6,357 nucleotides of DNA from Thermoplasmata archaeon (GCA_013329495.1 DUKC01000210.1:1-6357); one strand, 5' to 3'; positions 1-5,881 are shown, counted from the stretch's first letter. The notes: a model not told the origin generated them from the sequence alone. Program-made: numbers and translations.

Positions 1-335
1 GCATTCATCCCATGAATAAATTCACGGGCTTTCTTGTATTGATATCGTAAATTGATTTTTGAGTGTTCAACCAAAAACTCTCGAAAAGAATATTTATAAC
101 TTCGGGCACGCATCAGTAGGTACTGGAGCAAGATAATCGGGTCTAATCTTTTATGGAGTCCCGAGGAGGGAAGAATAAGAATCACTCTTGCTGCCACAAC
201 GGGCTCACCAGCATTAGGCTATTTGTCATACCTCGACACCGAGTTGGAGCCCCGGAGGGTAAGAAATCCTTCCATTTGGATGCCCTTTAAAGATGAAAAT
301 GTAGTTGCCCCCGTCAGTTCTACCCCTTCGCTCAT
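1..335 (-). pseudogene. Unrecognised reading frame, cut by left edge, with one in-frame TAG
   Basis: Reading the minus strand from an ATG at 335-333 gives an open frame broken only by a TAG at 221-219. It then continues open for 72 codons to the window edge. The part after the stop looks like real protein: it begins PNAGEPVVAARVILILPSSG and later has a basic/aromatic stretch, SYKYSFREFLVEHSKINLRY, with a plausible helical pattern. The same frame before the stop also reads sensibly (MSEGVELTGATTFSSLKG). This suggests either a gene inactivated by a nonsense mutation, a gene that starts after the TAG (GTG at 197 or 185, or ATG at 113), or recoding. No start has a convincing ribosome binding site. 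I do not recognise the family. An N-terminal piece of a transposase is a guess from its broken state. It lies downstream of the lipid operon on the same strand and is probably not part of it. Confidence 0.4.
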
Positions 336-360
336 TCTTCAAATAAAGCTAAATCAGAGG

Positions 361-374
361 TAAAAATTAAAAGC
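361..374 (-). terminator. Possible oligo-T terminator of the lipid operon
   Basis: About 50-60 bases past the last stop codon of the minus-strand operon, the minus strand reads CTTTTAATTTTTA. This is the kind of T-rich stretch at which archaeal RNA polymerase can release without a strong hairpin. No GC-rich stem precedes it, so the call rests only on base composition and position. Confidence 0.3.
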
Positions 375-421
375 GCTGAAGTGAAAATCCTCAAACGTCG
401 TCCTCTTTTTAGTGTGCCCTT

Positions 422-1000
422 TCAAACAAAATTTAGGAGATAACTAATAACCCACATAAACCCGCCTGAATAGAGAGGGATGGTCAGGTTATCATTGATA
501 ATCCGCCCTCTTAATCTGAGAGGAAATGCATTTGCGATTACCGCTCCTATCGCCCCTCCTGTTGCAATCAGATAATTTACAAATGAGATAGTTAGTAAGA
601 AGCAAAGAACCCAGGTCACTAATATAGGCAAAACCTTCTTTGTTGTCTGGCCAGAAACAAAAGAAGTCGTTATGCCAAAAACTACGTCTCCGATAGCCAC
701 CATCAATAATGCAGCCGTTGCAATATCCTTAGAAAACAACATCACTGCAACAGTTGCACCAATGAAAAGATAAACATATCCCGCTACCTTTCCTTTTTCA
801 TAAGAGCGCATTGACCAGAGCTTTAACCAACTGATTGCTTTTGGATGCTTTAGCCTTAGAAACTCGATGAAGAGAGCAACTGAGCTTCCTATAACCATTA
901 GTGGGATCATTTGTTCCTTGGTTAAAAATAGATATGCGATCGGAAGCCCCACAAAAAGTAAATGAAAGACTCTCCTTCTTAAATCGCCAAACGGGTTCAT
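422..1000 (-). CDS. Membrane lipid kinase of the DGK1/SEC59/VTE5 (CTP-dependent) family
   Basis: This is a 192-residue polytopic membrane protein with about six hydrophobic segments. The family includes CTP-dependent diacylglycerol kinase (DGK1), dolichol kinase (SEC59) and phytol kinase (VTE5). Family signs are an N-terminal basic RRRVFH stretch (8-13), a central GD pair (104-105) in a membrane segment, and a C-terminal NDNLTIPLYSGG (169-180). That last stretch matches the DNLTIPL signature usual for this group. The segment after GD is less conserved than usual: the Lys/Glu-Gly-Ser stretch appears as GQTTKKVLP (117-125). ATG at 1000 is the only reasonable start. It has no clear ribosome binding site and lies 9 bases after the preceding gene's stop, so translation is probably coupled. 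Substrate cannot be read from sequence: diacylglycerol, dolichol/polyprenol or geranylgeraniol/phytol are all possible. The phosphatidate cytidylyltransferase superfamily is a remote alternative. Confidence 0.75.
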   Translation of the reverse strand: MNPFGDLRRRVFHLLFVGLPIAYLFLTKEQMIPLMVIGSSVALFIEFLRLKHPKAISWLKLWSMRSYEKGKVAGYVYLFIGATVAVMLFSKDIATAALLMVAIGDVVFGITTSFVSGQTTKKVLPILVTWVLCFLLTISFVNYLIATGGAIGAVIANAFPLRLRGRIINDNLTIPLYSGGFMWVISYLLNFV

Positions 1001-1009
1001 ATGAGGTTT

Positions 1010-1612
1010 TCACTCAGCTCTCCAATCTTCTTTAAGGAGCCCAAACAAAGAGAGGACTGCAAATAACAAAACTATTGGCATCGAAATTTTTAGTGAAAAG
1101 GCTATAATTGGCAAACAAACATAGGCTACTATCCTCCCAACCTTTAACTTTTTGGTGAAGGCATAACCCAAACCAAACAGCAAAGCCCATGAGATCACCC
1201 AAGTGAAGTTTATCCAGCCAAAAAGGGATAAAGGCAAGAGCTGGGGAGCCTCCAAACTTGCGTACACACCCATGGTTGTTAAAACTCCTTTCCCGCCTTT
1301 GAATTTTGTGAGGAGTGAGTATTGATGCCCAAGCACTACAAATGCAGCCGCAAAAAGTGATGCCTCTGGAGTTGCTGAAAGAAGTGATGCGAGGGTTACG
1401 GCTAGCCATCCTTTTCCCATATCCCCTAGAGTAGCTAGGCAAACCAACAGTTTTGAGTGGGTTGATCGATATAAGTTGAGTGCCCCAGTATTCTTGCTTC
1501 CTACTTTTCTGAGGTCAATTCCTTTTAGGTTTGCAATCAGCTGGGCAAACAACAAAGACCCTAACAAGTAACTTAGCACGCTTGCAAGCAAGTATGTTAG
1601 CCAGTCACTCAT
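1010..1612 (-). CDS. PlsY-like acyl-phosphate:glycerol-3-phosphate acyltransferase, divergent copy
   Basis: This is a 200-residue integral membrane protein of the PlsY family, whose bacterial members transfer acyl from acyl-phosphate to the sn-1 position of glycerol-3-phosphate. Visible motifs are SYLLGS (14-19), DLRKVGSKNTGALNLYR (33-49), D64 with K67-G68, H96, and FKGGKG (104-109). Several positions depart from the family norm: GSGN has become GSKN, the FPxxL after the conserved His is missing (HQYSLLTKFKGGKG), and the C-terminal H-x-x-N-I-x-R element is absent. The ATG at 1612 is preferred over an in-frame TTG at 1627. A strong GGGGAGGG site (1625-1618) lies 5 bases before the ATG, whereas the TTG start would place this site inside the coding sequence. 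The start overlaps the end of the upstream paralogue by 8 bases (ATGAGTGA). It may have narrowed or changed its acceptor or donor specificity; that is inference. Confidence 0.85.
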   Translation of the reverse strand: MSDWLTYLLASVLSYLLGSLLFAQLIANLKGIDLRKVGSKNTGALNLYRSTHSKLLVCLATLGDMGKGWLAVTLASLLSATPEASLFAAAFVVLGHQYSLLTKFKGGKGVLTTMGVYASLEAPQLLPLSLFGWINFTWVISWALLFGLGYAFTKKLKVGRIVAYVCLPIIAFSLKISMPIVLLFAVLSLFGLLKEDWRAE

Positions 1613-2276
1613 TTCTTCCCTCCCCAACTTCGATTAGTTCGCCGAACTTTCTTTCTTTCCCTTCCATGATTCTCTTGATGTTAGACCAATGGGTGTAAAG
1701 AATAAGAGGAATAAGAGCTATCGAAAAGTAGGTGAATAGGAGGGATTGCTCGAGTGGATAGAGTTGGTAAAGAGAGGGATGAGATAGCGTTAATAGACGA
1801 GTTAAATACAGGGTAAAAGGCGAGGCTCCCACGAAGCAAAAGTTGCTCACAGAGGATATGTTGGTGAGTTTGAGGGCCAGAGCCCACACGCACAACAAAA
1901 TTATGAAAGATAAAGGAGAAATTGCGAGCAGAGCACCCATAAGGGTCGACATTCCTTTCCCACCTTTGAACTTAAGCCAGGGAGGAAAACAGTGACCCAG
2001 TATAGCAGCAAAAGCGACTCCGACGATTATCAAAGGCGGGGCGCTTAGGCTGATTGCAAGAAAAGTGGGAAACCACCCTTTCGCGGCATCCCCCAATCCA
2101 GAAAAAATTCCCCAACGCTTTCCTAAGAGGCGTGAAACATTAGCCCCTCCAATGTTTCCACTTCCATGCTTTCTCAGGTCAACGCCTTTTTTCCTTTTTA
2201 CAAGCAGATAACCAACTGGAATTGAGCCAATTAGGTAGGACAACGCAATGAGCAATGCAAAGACTAACGAACTCAA
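1605..2276 (-). CDS. plsY: PlsY-like acyl-phosphate:glycerol-3-phosphate acyltransferase, canonical copy
   Basis: This 223-residue polytopic membrane protein keeps all the PlsY signatures I can recall. They are SYLIGSIP (13-20), DLRKHGSGNIGGANVSR (33-49), D63 with K66-G67, H95 followed by CFPPWLKFKGGKG (96-108), and the C-terminal HWSNIKRIMEGKE (196-208). In bacteria the enzyme makes 1-acyl-glycerol-3-phosphate from acyl-phosphate, the product of the FakA/FakB kinase encoded just upstream. The start is a TTG at 2276 that directly follows the TAG stop of the DegV gene. A strong AAGGTGAT site (2287-2280) sits 3 bases upstream, inside the end of that gene. The C-terminal tail after 208 is hydrophilic and slightly longer than usual. 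The downstream gene is a diverged tandem copy. Function is confident at family level; the true acceptor in an archaeal host is unknown. Confidence 0.9.
   Translation of the reverse strand: MSSLVFALLIALSYLIGSIPVGYLLVKRKKGVDLRKHGSGNIGGANVSRLLGKRWGIFSGLGDAAKGWFPTFLAISLSAPPLIIVGVAFAAILGHCFPPWLKFKGGKGMSTLMGALLAISPLSFIILLCVWALALKLTNISSVSNFCFVGASPFTLYLTRLLTLSHPSLYQLYPLEQSLLFTYFSIALIPLILYTHWSNIKRIMEGKERKFGELIEVGEGRNE
1618..1625 (-). promoter_or_regulatory. Ribosome binding site fixing the ATG start of the second PlsY copy
   Basis: GGGGAGGG on the minus strand lies 5 bases before the ATG at 1612, inside the 3' end of the first plsY. It favours ATG 1612 over TTG 1627. Confidence 0.75.
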
Positions 2277-3326
2277 CTAATCACCTTCGGGATTTTCTAT
2301 CATAGGACAATAAGCAAGCAATATTGCGCCTGGACCAGTAAACATTCCCAAAACCGGACCAACTTGGGTTTCAATCAGTTTTTGGCAATTGCAGCCAGAA
2401 AGTTTACCTTTTAACTCTTCCAGTCTGTCTTGCGCACTTGAATGGGCAACGACCATCGAAAGAGGAATGTTTTCTTCCTTTTTCATTGATCTGAGCTCAT
2501 CTAAATCCTTATTAAGATATTTTACAATTTTTTTAATCCCCTTCCTTGAACCTATTGTTGCGCCCCCTCCTGTGACGTGTCCCCCCTTTATTTGGGCTAA
2601 AACTCTGATTCTTAAGAGTTCTAGCATGGATGCTATCTTTTCGACCTTTTTGAGTTTCTTTTCCAAGTCTTCCAGATTTAGATCGGCTAATTTTGCCAAA
2701 GCCCTCCTTTCAAAAGAAATGTCTCCCCCCTTGGCAAGGAAAGCCCTCCAGCCTTTGGGTTTTTCTTTTTCTAGAGGGCTGTCTGCCATTTTCTCTTTCT
2801 CGTGCTCGGCAAGCATCCTGGCCAAAGGCGCTATTCTTCCGCTCTTTAATCCGTATTTAAAAGTTTCAGCAAAAACAATGAGTCGGGTCTCGCCTGTTAG
2901 TTCGGTAATCAAACGGAGTAAATCAGCTTTTGGAATGCCTTCCTTCGCTTTAATCGCAGCATTCAGAGCAATTAAACCGAGACCCACGGAAACTGATTTC
3001 GAGTCAATGACTGTCACATCTTTCCCTTTGCCGTTTGCTATCCTTTGAGCAACCAGTGCAGACTGGTAAGCTCCACTGATATTCTTAGAAAGGGTGAGTG
3101 CCACGAGCTCAGTATCCTCAGCTTCCATAAAAGCATCCAAAAATTGCTTTGGAGAAGGTTGAGCGGTTGTCAGCTCCTCTCCTCTTTTTAATCTTTTGAA
3201 CAGGTCAGAACTCGACTCTACCTCCTTTCCTCCTGAGAGAACCTTTACGGGTACTATCCCTATGTTAAACTTTTTGATTGTCTCTTGAGGCAGATCCAAG
3301 GTACTGTCAGCAAAAATCTTGACCAT
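2277..3326 (-). CDS. DegV family fatty-acid-binding protein (FakB-like)
   Basis: This 349-residue soluble protein has the DegV/FakB fold signatures: FADSTLDLP (5-13), IGIVPVKV (22-29), TTAQPSP (53-59), SKNISGAYQSA (80-90), VIDSKSVSVGLG (106-117), KSGRIA (161-166), VAHSS (293-297) and QVGPVLGMFTGPGA (321-334). FakB holds a fatty acid whose carboxylate is bound by Thr, Ser and His. T54, S84 and H295 fit those places by motif, and R164 fits the conserved Arg of the GGRI motif; these matches are inferred. It is about 70 residues longer than typical DegV proteins (near 280). The excess is mainly a Lys/Glu-rich stretch at about 175-232, between the SGRI helix and the second subdomain. The ATG at 3326 lies inside the end of the fakA-like gene (20-base overlap), with a weak GGATGAT upstream. 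The gene ends in TAG directly before the next TTG start. Its neighbours support a role delivering acyl chains to the kinase. Confidence 0.88.
   Translation of the reverse strand: MVKIFADSTLDLPQETIKKFNIGIVPVKVLSGGKEVESSSDLFKRLKRGEELTTAQPSPKQFLDAFMEAEDTELVALTLSKNISGAYQSALVAQRIANGKGKDVTVIDSKSVSVGLGLIALNAAIKAKEGIPKADLLRLITELTGETRLIVFAETFKYGLKSGRIAPLARMLAEHEKEKMADSPLEKEKPKGWRAFLAKGGDISFERRALAKLADLNLEDLEKKLKKVEKIASMLELLRIRVLAQIKGGHVTGGGATIGSRKGIKKIVKYLNKDLDELRSMKKEENIPLSMVVAHSSAQDRLEELKGKLSGCNCQKLIETQVGPVLGMFTGPGAILLAYCPMIENPEGD
2280..2287 (-). promoter_or_regulatory. Ribosome binding site fixing the TTG start of plsY
   Basis: AAGGTGAT on the minus strand encodes the last codons of the DegV protein and lies just before the TAG stop and the TTG start. 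It is the main reason to accept TTG at 2276 rather than a later start. Confidence 0.75.
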
Positions 3327-4245
3327 TTAAATCATCCTTAAAAAGCAACTCTTGGTGCATCTTTTTCATGTCATCTATCTTTACTTTCTTAAGCTTTCCC
3401 CACTGTTTGCAGGTCGTGATCACATCCGAAGGATCATTAGTGTGCAGATGAACCTTGACGAAGCCTTTTTCTCCTGCAACCAACAAACAATCTCCCTTGC
3501 CCCTCATAGCTTCTTTGATTCCGTTGCTGTCCGCTCTACTTTTGAGTAGGCATTCCGTGCAATACCTGAAATTTATAGAACTTTTCGGGTATGCGGGCTT
3601 GGCTTGGCTAAAATCTTCTTGATCTGGCTGTTCACCAAGCGCCTTGAGCCATCCCTCTACCATGCACAGCACTCCTAATCCCCCAGCATCCACAACACCT
3701 GCCCTCCGGAGTTCTGGTAGCATGTCTCTCGTCTTCCGCAGAGCCTGCTTTCCATTGAGCCACGCGTCTTTCAGAACTTCAACCGGATTTTTGTTTTCTT
3801 CCAAGGATTCCGAGGCCCCCGAAGCCATTTCCCTTAAAACCGTCAGAGCCGTGCCTTCTTTGGGGTCGGTGAATGCGTGATAGGCTGATCGAGACCCTTC
3901 CATCATCCCTTTAACCAGCAGCTCGGGAGTCACCCCGCCATTGCCTCTAATGACTGAACAGAAACCGCCGAAGAACTGTGCCAGAAGCATGCCCACGTTA
4001 CCAGTGGCGCCCATCAATGCGGACTCTTCAAGATCGTTAGCAAGCTCGTCCATTGATTGATAACTTTTCTCCTCTAATTTATCGCCAATCACAGAAAGCG
4101 TCAAACTTAAATTCCTTCCGGTGTCGCCATCTGGGACGGGAAAAACGTTGAGCCGGTCTATTATTTCTTTCTTGCTTGAAACGCTGGAAACTGAACTAAG
4201 AATCATTTCCTTGAGTTCACTCACTTCAATCTTGGCAGTCAACAT
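3307..4245 (-). CDS. FakA-like DAK2-domain fatty acid kinase, short form
   Basis: This 312-residue soluble protein is the first gene of the operon. Its N-terminal DAK2 domain (about 15-200) has NVFPVPDGDTGRNLSLTL (33-50), whose D39 and D41 match the Mg-ATP-binding aspartates. It also has GATGNVG (79-85), EGTALTVL (130-137) and VVDAGGLGV (184-192). A middle domain (about 222-300) has RYCTECLL (227-234) and KVHLHTNDP (264-272). C229, H266 and H268 match the Cys/His/His zinc site described for bacterial FakA. The protein ends soon after the middle domain (DDMKKM, 291-296). The C-terminal DegV-like domain of full-length FakA (about 550 residues) is absent, and the reading frame shows no frameshift. 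Bacterial FakA phosphorylates FakB-bound fatty acid to acyl-phosphate. The directly overlapping FakB-like gene and PlsY genes support that role here. A dihydroxyacetone kinase subunit is less likely given the middle domain. The start ATG has an excellent GGTGAT site. Confidence 0.87.
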   Translation of the reverse strand: MLTAKIEVSELKEMILSSVSSVSSKKEIIDRLNVFPVPDGDTGRNLSLTLSVIGDKLEEKSYQSMDELANDLEESALMGATGNVGMLLAQFFGGFCSVIRGNGGVTPELLVKGMMEGSRSAYHAFTDPKEGTALTVLREMASGASESLEENKNPVEVLKDAWLNGKQALRKTRDMLPELRRAGVVDAGGLGVLCMVEGWLKALGEQPDQEDFSQAKPAYPKSSINFRYCTECLLKSRADSNGIKEAMRGKGDCLLVAGEKGFVKVHLHTNDPSDVITTCKQWGKLKKVKIDDMKKMHQELLFKDDLNGQDFC

Positions 4246-4248
4246 CCC

Positions 4249-4256
4249 ATCACCTT
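4249..4256 (-). promoter_or_regulatory. Strong ribosome binding site of the fakA-like gene
   Basis: The minus strand reads AAGGTGAT followed by GGG and the ATG at 4245. This is a full complement to the usual 16S rRNA 3' end and fixes the start of the first gene in the operon. Confidence 0.8.
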
Positions 4257-4277
4257 CCTTTTGTATATCTAGAAAGT

Positions 4278-4291
4278 ATGTTAAATAACTA
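4278..4291 (-). promoter_or_regulatory. Candidate TATA box of the lipid operon
   Basis: The minus strand reads GTTATTTAACATA about 35-45 bases before the ATG at 4245. An archaeal start site about 25 bases downstream of the box would fall near 4260, leaving a short leader that just holds the GGTGAT site. A second AT-rich box (AATATAAAAG, near 4335-4350) is a more distant alternative. Direct repeats lie immediately upstream (4298-4312). Confidence 0.4.
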
Positions 4292-4297
4292 TCGATT

Positions 4298-4312
4298 GTT
4301 GATTCGTTGATT
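4298..4312. repeat. Short direct repeat beside the operon promoter, possible operator
   Basis: GTTGATT occurs twice in a row with one base between (4298-4304 and 4306-4312), giving an 8-base period. A partial third copy, CGATT, lies at 4293-4297. The copies sit just upstream of the candidate TATA box of the minus-strand operon, where an activator or repressor could bind. No regulator gene is visible in the window. Confidence 0.3.
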
Positions 4313-4447
4313 AACGTAAAAAAAAATACAATGTTTCTTTTATATTACCTAAATTATATTAACTAACCCCAAAAAAACGCCCAGCAAACCTTTAGAGCGT
4401 GACTGGAAAAAATGTTGATTAGACACTACAAAATCGGATTACAAGAA

Positions 4448-4461
4448 GAAAGGCTTTAAAG
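4448..4461 (+). promoter_or_regulatory. Candidate BRE/TATA promoter of the HPS-RraA gene
   Basis: GAAAGG followed by CTTTAAAG resembles a purine-rich BRE plus TATA box. A start site about 25 bases downstream would fall near 4482, giving a leader of about 40 bases before the ATG at 4522. A later T-rich box near 4494-4501 lies too close to the start codon to serve. Confidence 0.4.
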
Positions 4462-4521
4462 ATGATACGGAAAAGGTAAAATAAAGAGTAAGCATTTTTA
4501 TCAATTTGCGTGGAGTTGAAA

Positions 4522-5817
4522 ATGAAAAGGAATCCAATACTTCAAGTCGCGCTGGATGTCTTGAATGAACACAGAGCATTGCAGATTGCAAAAGAGGCGG
4601 TGGAGGGAGGAGCTGACTGGCTGGAAGCGGGAACTCCCCTGATCAAATCTGAGGGCATGGAGATAGTGAGAAAACTAAAACAGCAATTCCCCGAAGTTCC
4701 GCTTGTTGCGGACATGAAGACCGCTGATGTCGGAGGTGTAGAGGCGGAGATGGCTGCAAAATCCGGAGCTGACGTGATATGCGTGCTGGGGGTGAGTGAC
4801 GACGAAACCCTCAAGGAGGCTGTCAGGTCTGCGAGAAATTTCAACGCGAAAATCATGGTTGACCTGCTTGGAGTGGAAGAAAAACCGAAGAGAGCGAAAG
4901 TTGTGGAGGAGCTCGGAGTGGATTTCGTGTGCGTGCACGTTGGAGTTGATGAGCAAATGACTGGAAAAGATTCCTTTGAAGAACTCAAATCAGTTGCAAG
5001 CAAAATAAGCATGCCTGTTGCAGTAGCAGGAGGGATAAACTCGGAGACCGCTGCCAGAGTGACTGATGCGGGCGCAAGCATAATAATTGTTGGTGGGGCA
5101 ATAACCAAGTCACCGAAAGTCGCAGAAGCCACGCGATCAATCAAAGAGGCAATGGAAAAGCGCAAGGTGATCAGGACAGATCTGTTTAAGAGATACGGTA
5201 CAGAAGAGCTGAGAAAAGCGTTCTCAAAAGTCTCCACCGCAAATGTTTCTGATGCGATGCATCGTGCGGGAGAAATGGAAGGGATAAAAGCCCTGAAAAC
5301 GGGTTATAAAATGGTCGGCAAGGCCCTGACGGTTGTCGCAATAAATGGAGACTGGGCAAAACCCGTTGAGGGGATAGACAGAGCAGACCGAGGTGACGTG
5401 CTGGTTGTTGACGTGAATGGAGGAAAGAAAGCAGTGTGGGGGGAACTGGCCTCCAACTCAGCAAGAATAAAGGGTTTGGCAGGGGTGGTTGTTGATGGAG
5501 CAGTCAGAGATGTTGATGATCTTTTAAAGATTGACTTGCCGGTATTCACCCGGTGGACCTCGCCCAGCGCTGGGGAGCCCAAGGGTTATGGTGAAATAGG
5601 GGGAACAGTCAGTTGTGGTGGGAGAAAAGTGAGGAGAGGGGATTGGATCATCGGTGACGACTCGGGGGTGGTTGTTGTACCAAGAGAAGAGGGAAAAGAA
5701 ATTGCAAACAGGGCATTGGATGTGAAAGAGAGAGAAAACAGAATAAGGGAAGAAATAGAAAGAGGCGGCTCGCTGGGAAAAGTGCTTAAACTAAAAAAGT
5801 GGGAGAAACTTGGGTAG
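4522..5817 (+). CDS. Fused 3-hexulose-6-phosphate synthase / RraA-like protein
   Basis: This 431-residue protein has two domains. The N-terminal half (about 3-212) is a 3-hexulose-6-phosphate synthase, a TIM barrel of the OMP-decarboxylase superfamily that interconverts ribulose-5-phosphate plus formaldehyde with hexulose-6-phosphate. Its motifs are LQVALDVL with D12, DWLEAGTPLIKSEG with E35, VADMKTADVG with D64, K66 and D69, CVHVGVDEQ with H139, AVAGGI (168-173) and VGGA (190-193). The C-terminal half (about 220-430) is RraA-like, with ANVSDAMH (240-247) and GELASNSARIKG leading to VVVDGAVRD with R329-D330. That acidic-X20-Arg-Asp pattern also occurs in HMG/CHA-type class II aldolases, so this half may be a lyase rather than an RNase regulator. 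In archaea, HPS run in reverse can supply ribulose-5-phosphate when the oxidative pentose pathway is missing. ATG 4522 is preferred over in-frame GTG 4510, because GGAG (4512-4515) is correctly spaced only for the ATG. The partner isomerase (PHI) is not in the window. Confidence 0.92.
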   Translation: MKRNPILQVALDVLNEHRALQIAKEAVEGGADWLEAGTPLIKSEGMEIVRKLKQQFPEVPLVADMKTADVGGVEAEMAAKSGADVICVLGVSDDETLKEAVRSARNFNAKIMVDLLGVEEKPKRAKVVEELGVDFVCVHVGVDEQMTGKDSFEELKSVASKISMPVAVAGGINSETAARVTDAGASIIIVGGAITKSPKVAEATRSIKEAMEKRKVIRTDLFKRYGTEELRKAFSKVSTANVSDAMHRAGEMEGIKALKTGYKMVGKALTVVAINGDWAKPVEGIDRADRGDVLVVDVNGGKKAVWGELASNSARIKGLAGVVVDGAVRDVDDLLKIDLPVFTRWTSPSAGEPKGYGEIGGTVSCGGRKVRRGDWIIGDDSGVVVVPREEGKEIANRALDVKERENRIREEIERGGSLGKVLKLKKWEKLG

Positions 5818-5854
5818 CGGAGGGACCGTGGGCTTTTTGGAGAGAAAGAAAGGA

Positions 5855-5881
5855 GTTTTTGGGGTAATCGGAACCAAAAAC
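5855..5881 (+). terminator. Hairpin after the HPS-RraA gene, possible transcript end
   Basis: GTTTTTGG (5855-5862) and CCAAAAAC (5874-5881) form a perfect 8-bp stem with an 11-base loop, 38 bases after the stop codon. A second CTTTTTGG (5833-5840) could compete for the same partner. No T tract follows, so this is not a standard terminator and may instead protect a 3' end. Nothing else is apparent between the stop codon and the MITE-like element. Confidence 0.3.

Larger units (their letters stand above)
4246..4521. other. Divergent intergenic region
   Basis: This AT-rich stretch separates the lipid operon (minus) from the HPS-RraA gene (plus). Besides the candidate promoters and the GTTGATT repeats, it has an A9 run at 4318-4326 and an A7 run near 4371-4377. 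I see no convincing small gene, tRNA or structured RNA. On its right end, GGAG at 4512-4515 is the ribosome binding site for ATG 4522. Confidence 0.6.

Noticed and set aside
219..221. Pyrrolysine or other TAG recoding as a general feature of the genome
   Set aside because: TAG is the natural stop of the DegV gene and of the HPS-RraA gene, too frequent for a genome that reads TAG as an amino acid; only the local possibility is kept as a finding.
1032..1442. Second minus-strand frame of 136 codons within the divergent PlsY gene
   Set aside because: It is out of frame with a clearly conserved PlsY sequence, with no motif and no start signal.
2389..3048. Plus-strand open frame of 219 codons
   Set aside because: It lies wholly inside the DegV/FakB gene on the opposite strand, has low-complexity Ser/Phe/Leu composition, and shows no ribosome binding site or family motif.
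4318..4377. CRISPR-like or structured RNA in the A-rich intergenic stretch
   Set aside because: Only homopolymer A runs and short direct repeats are present, with no repeat-spacer periodicity and no stable stem.
4542..5237. Minus-strand open frame of 231 codons
   Set aside because: It is antisense to the HPS-RraA gene, and its Ser/Thr/Ala/Pro-rich composition is the mirror of a well-conserved coding sequence.
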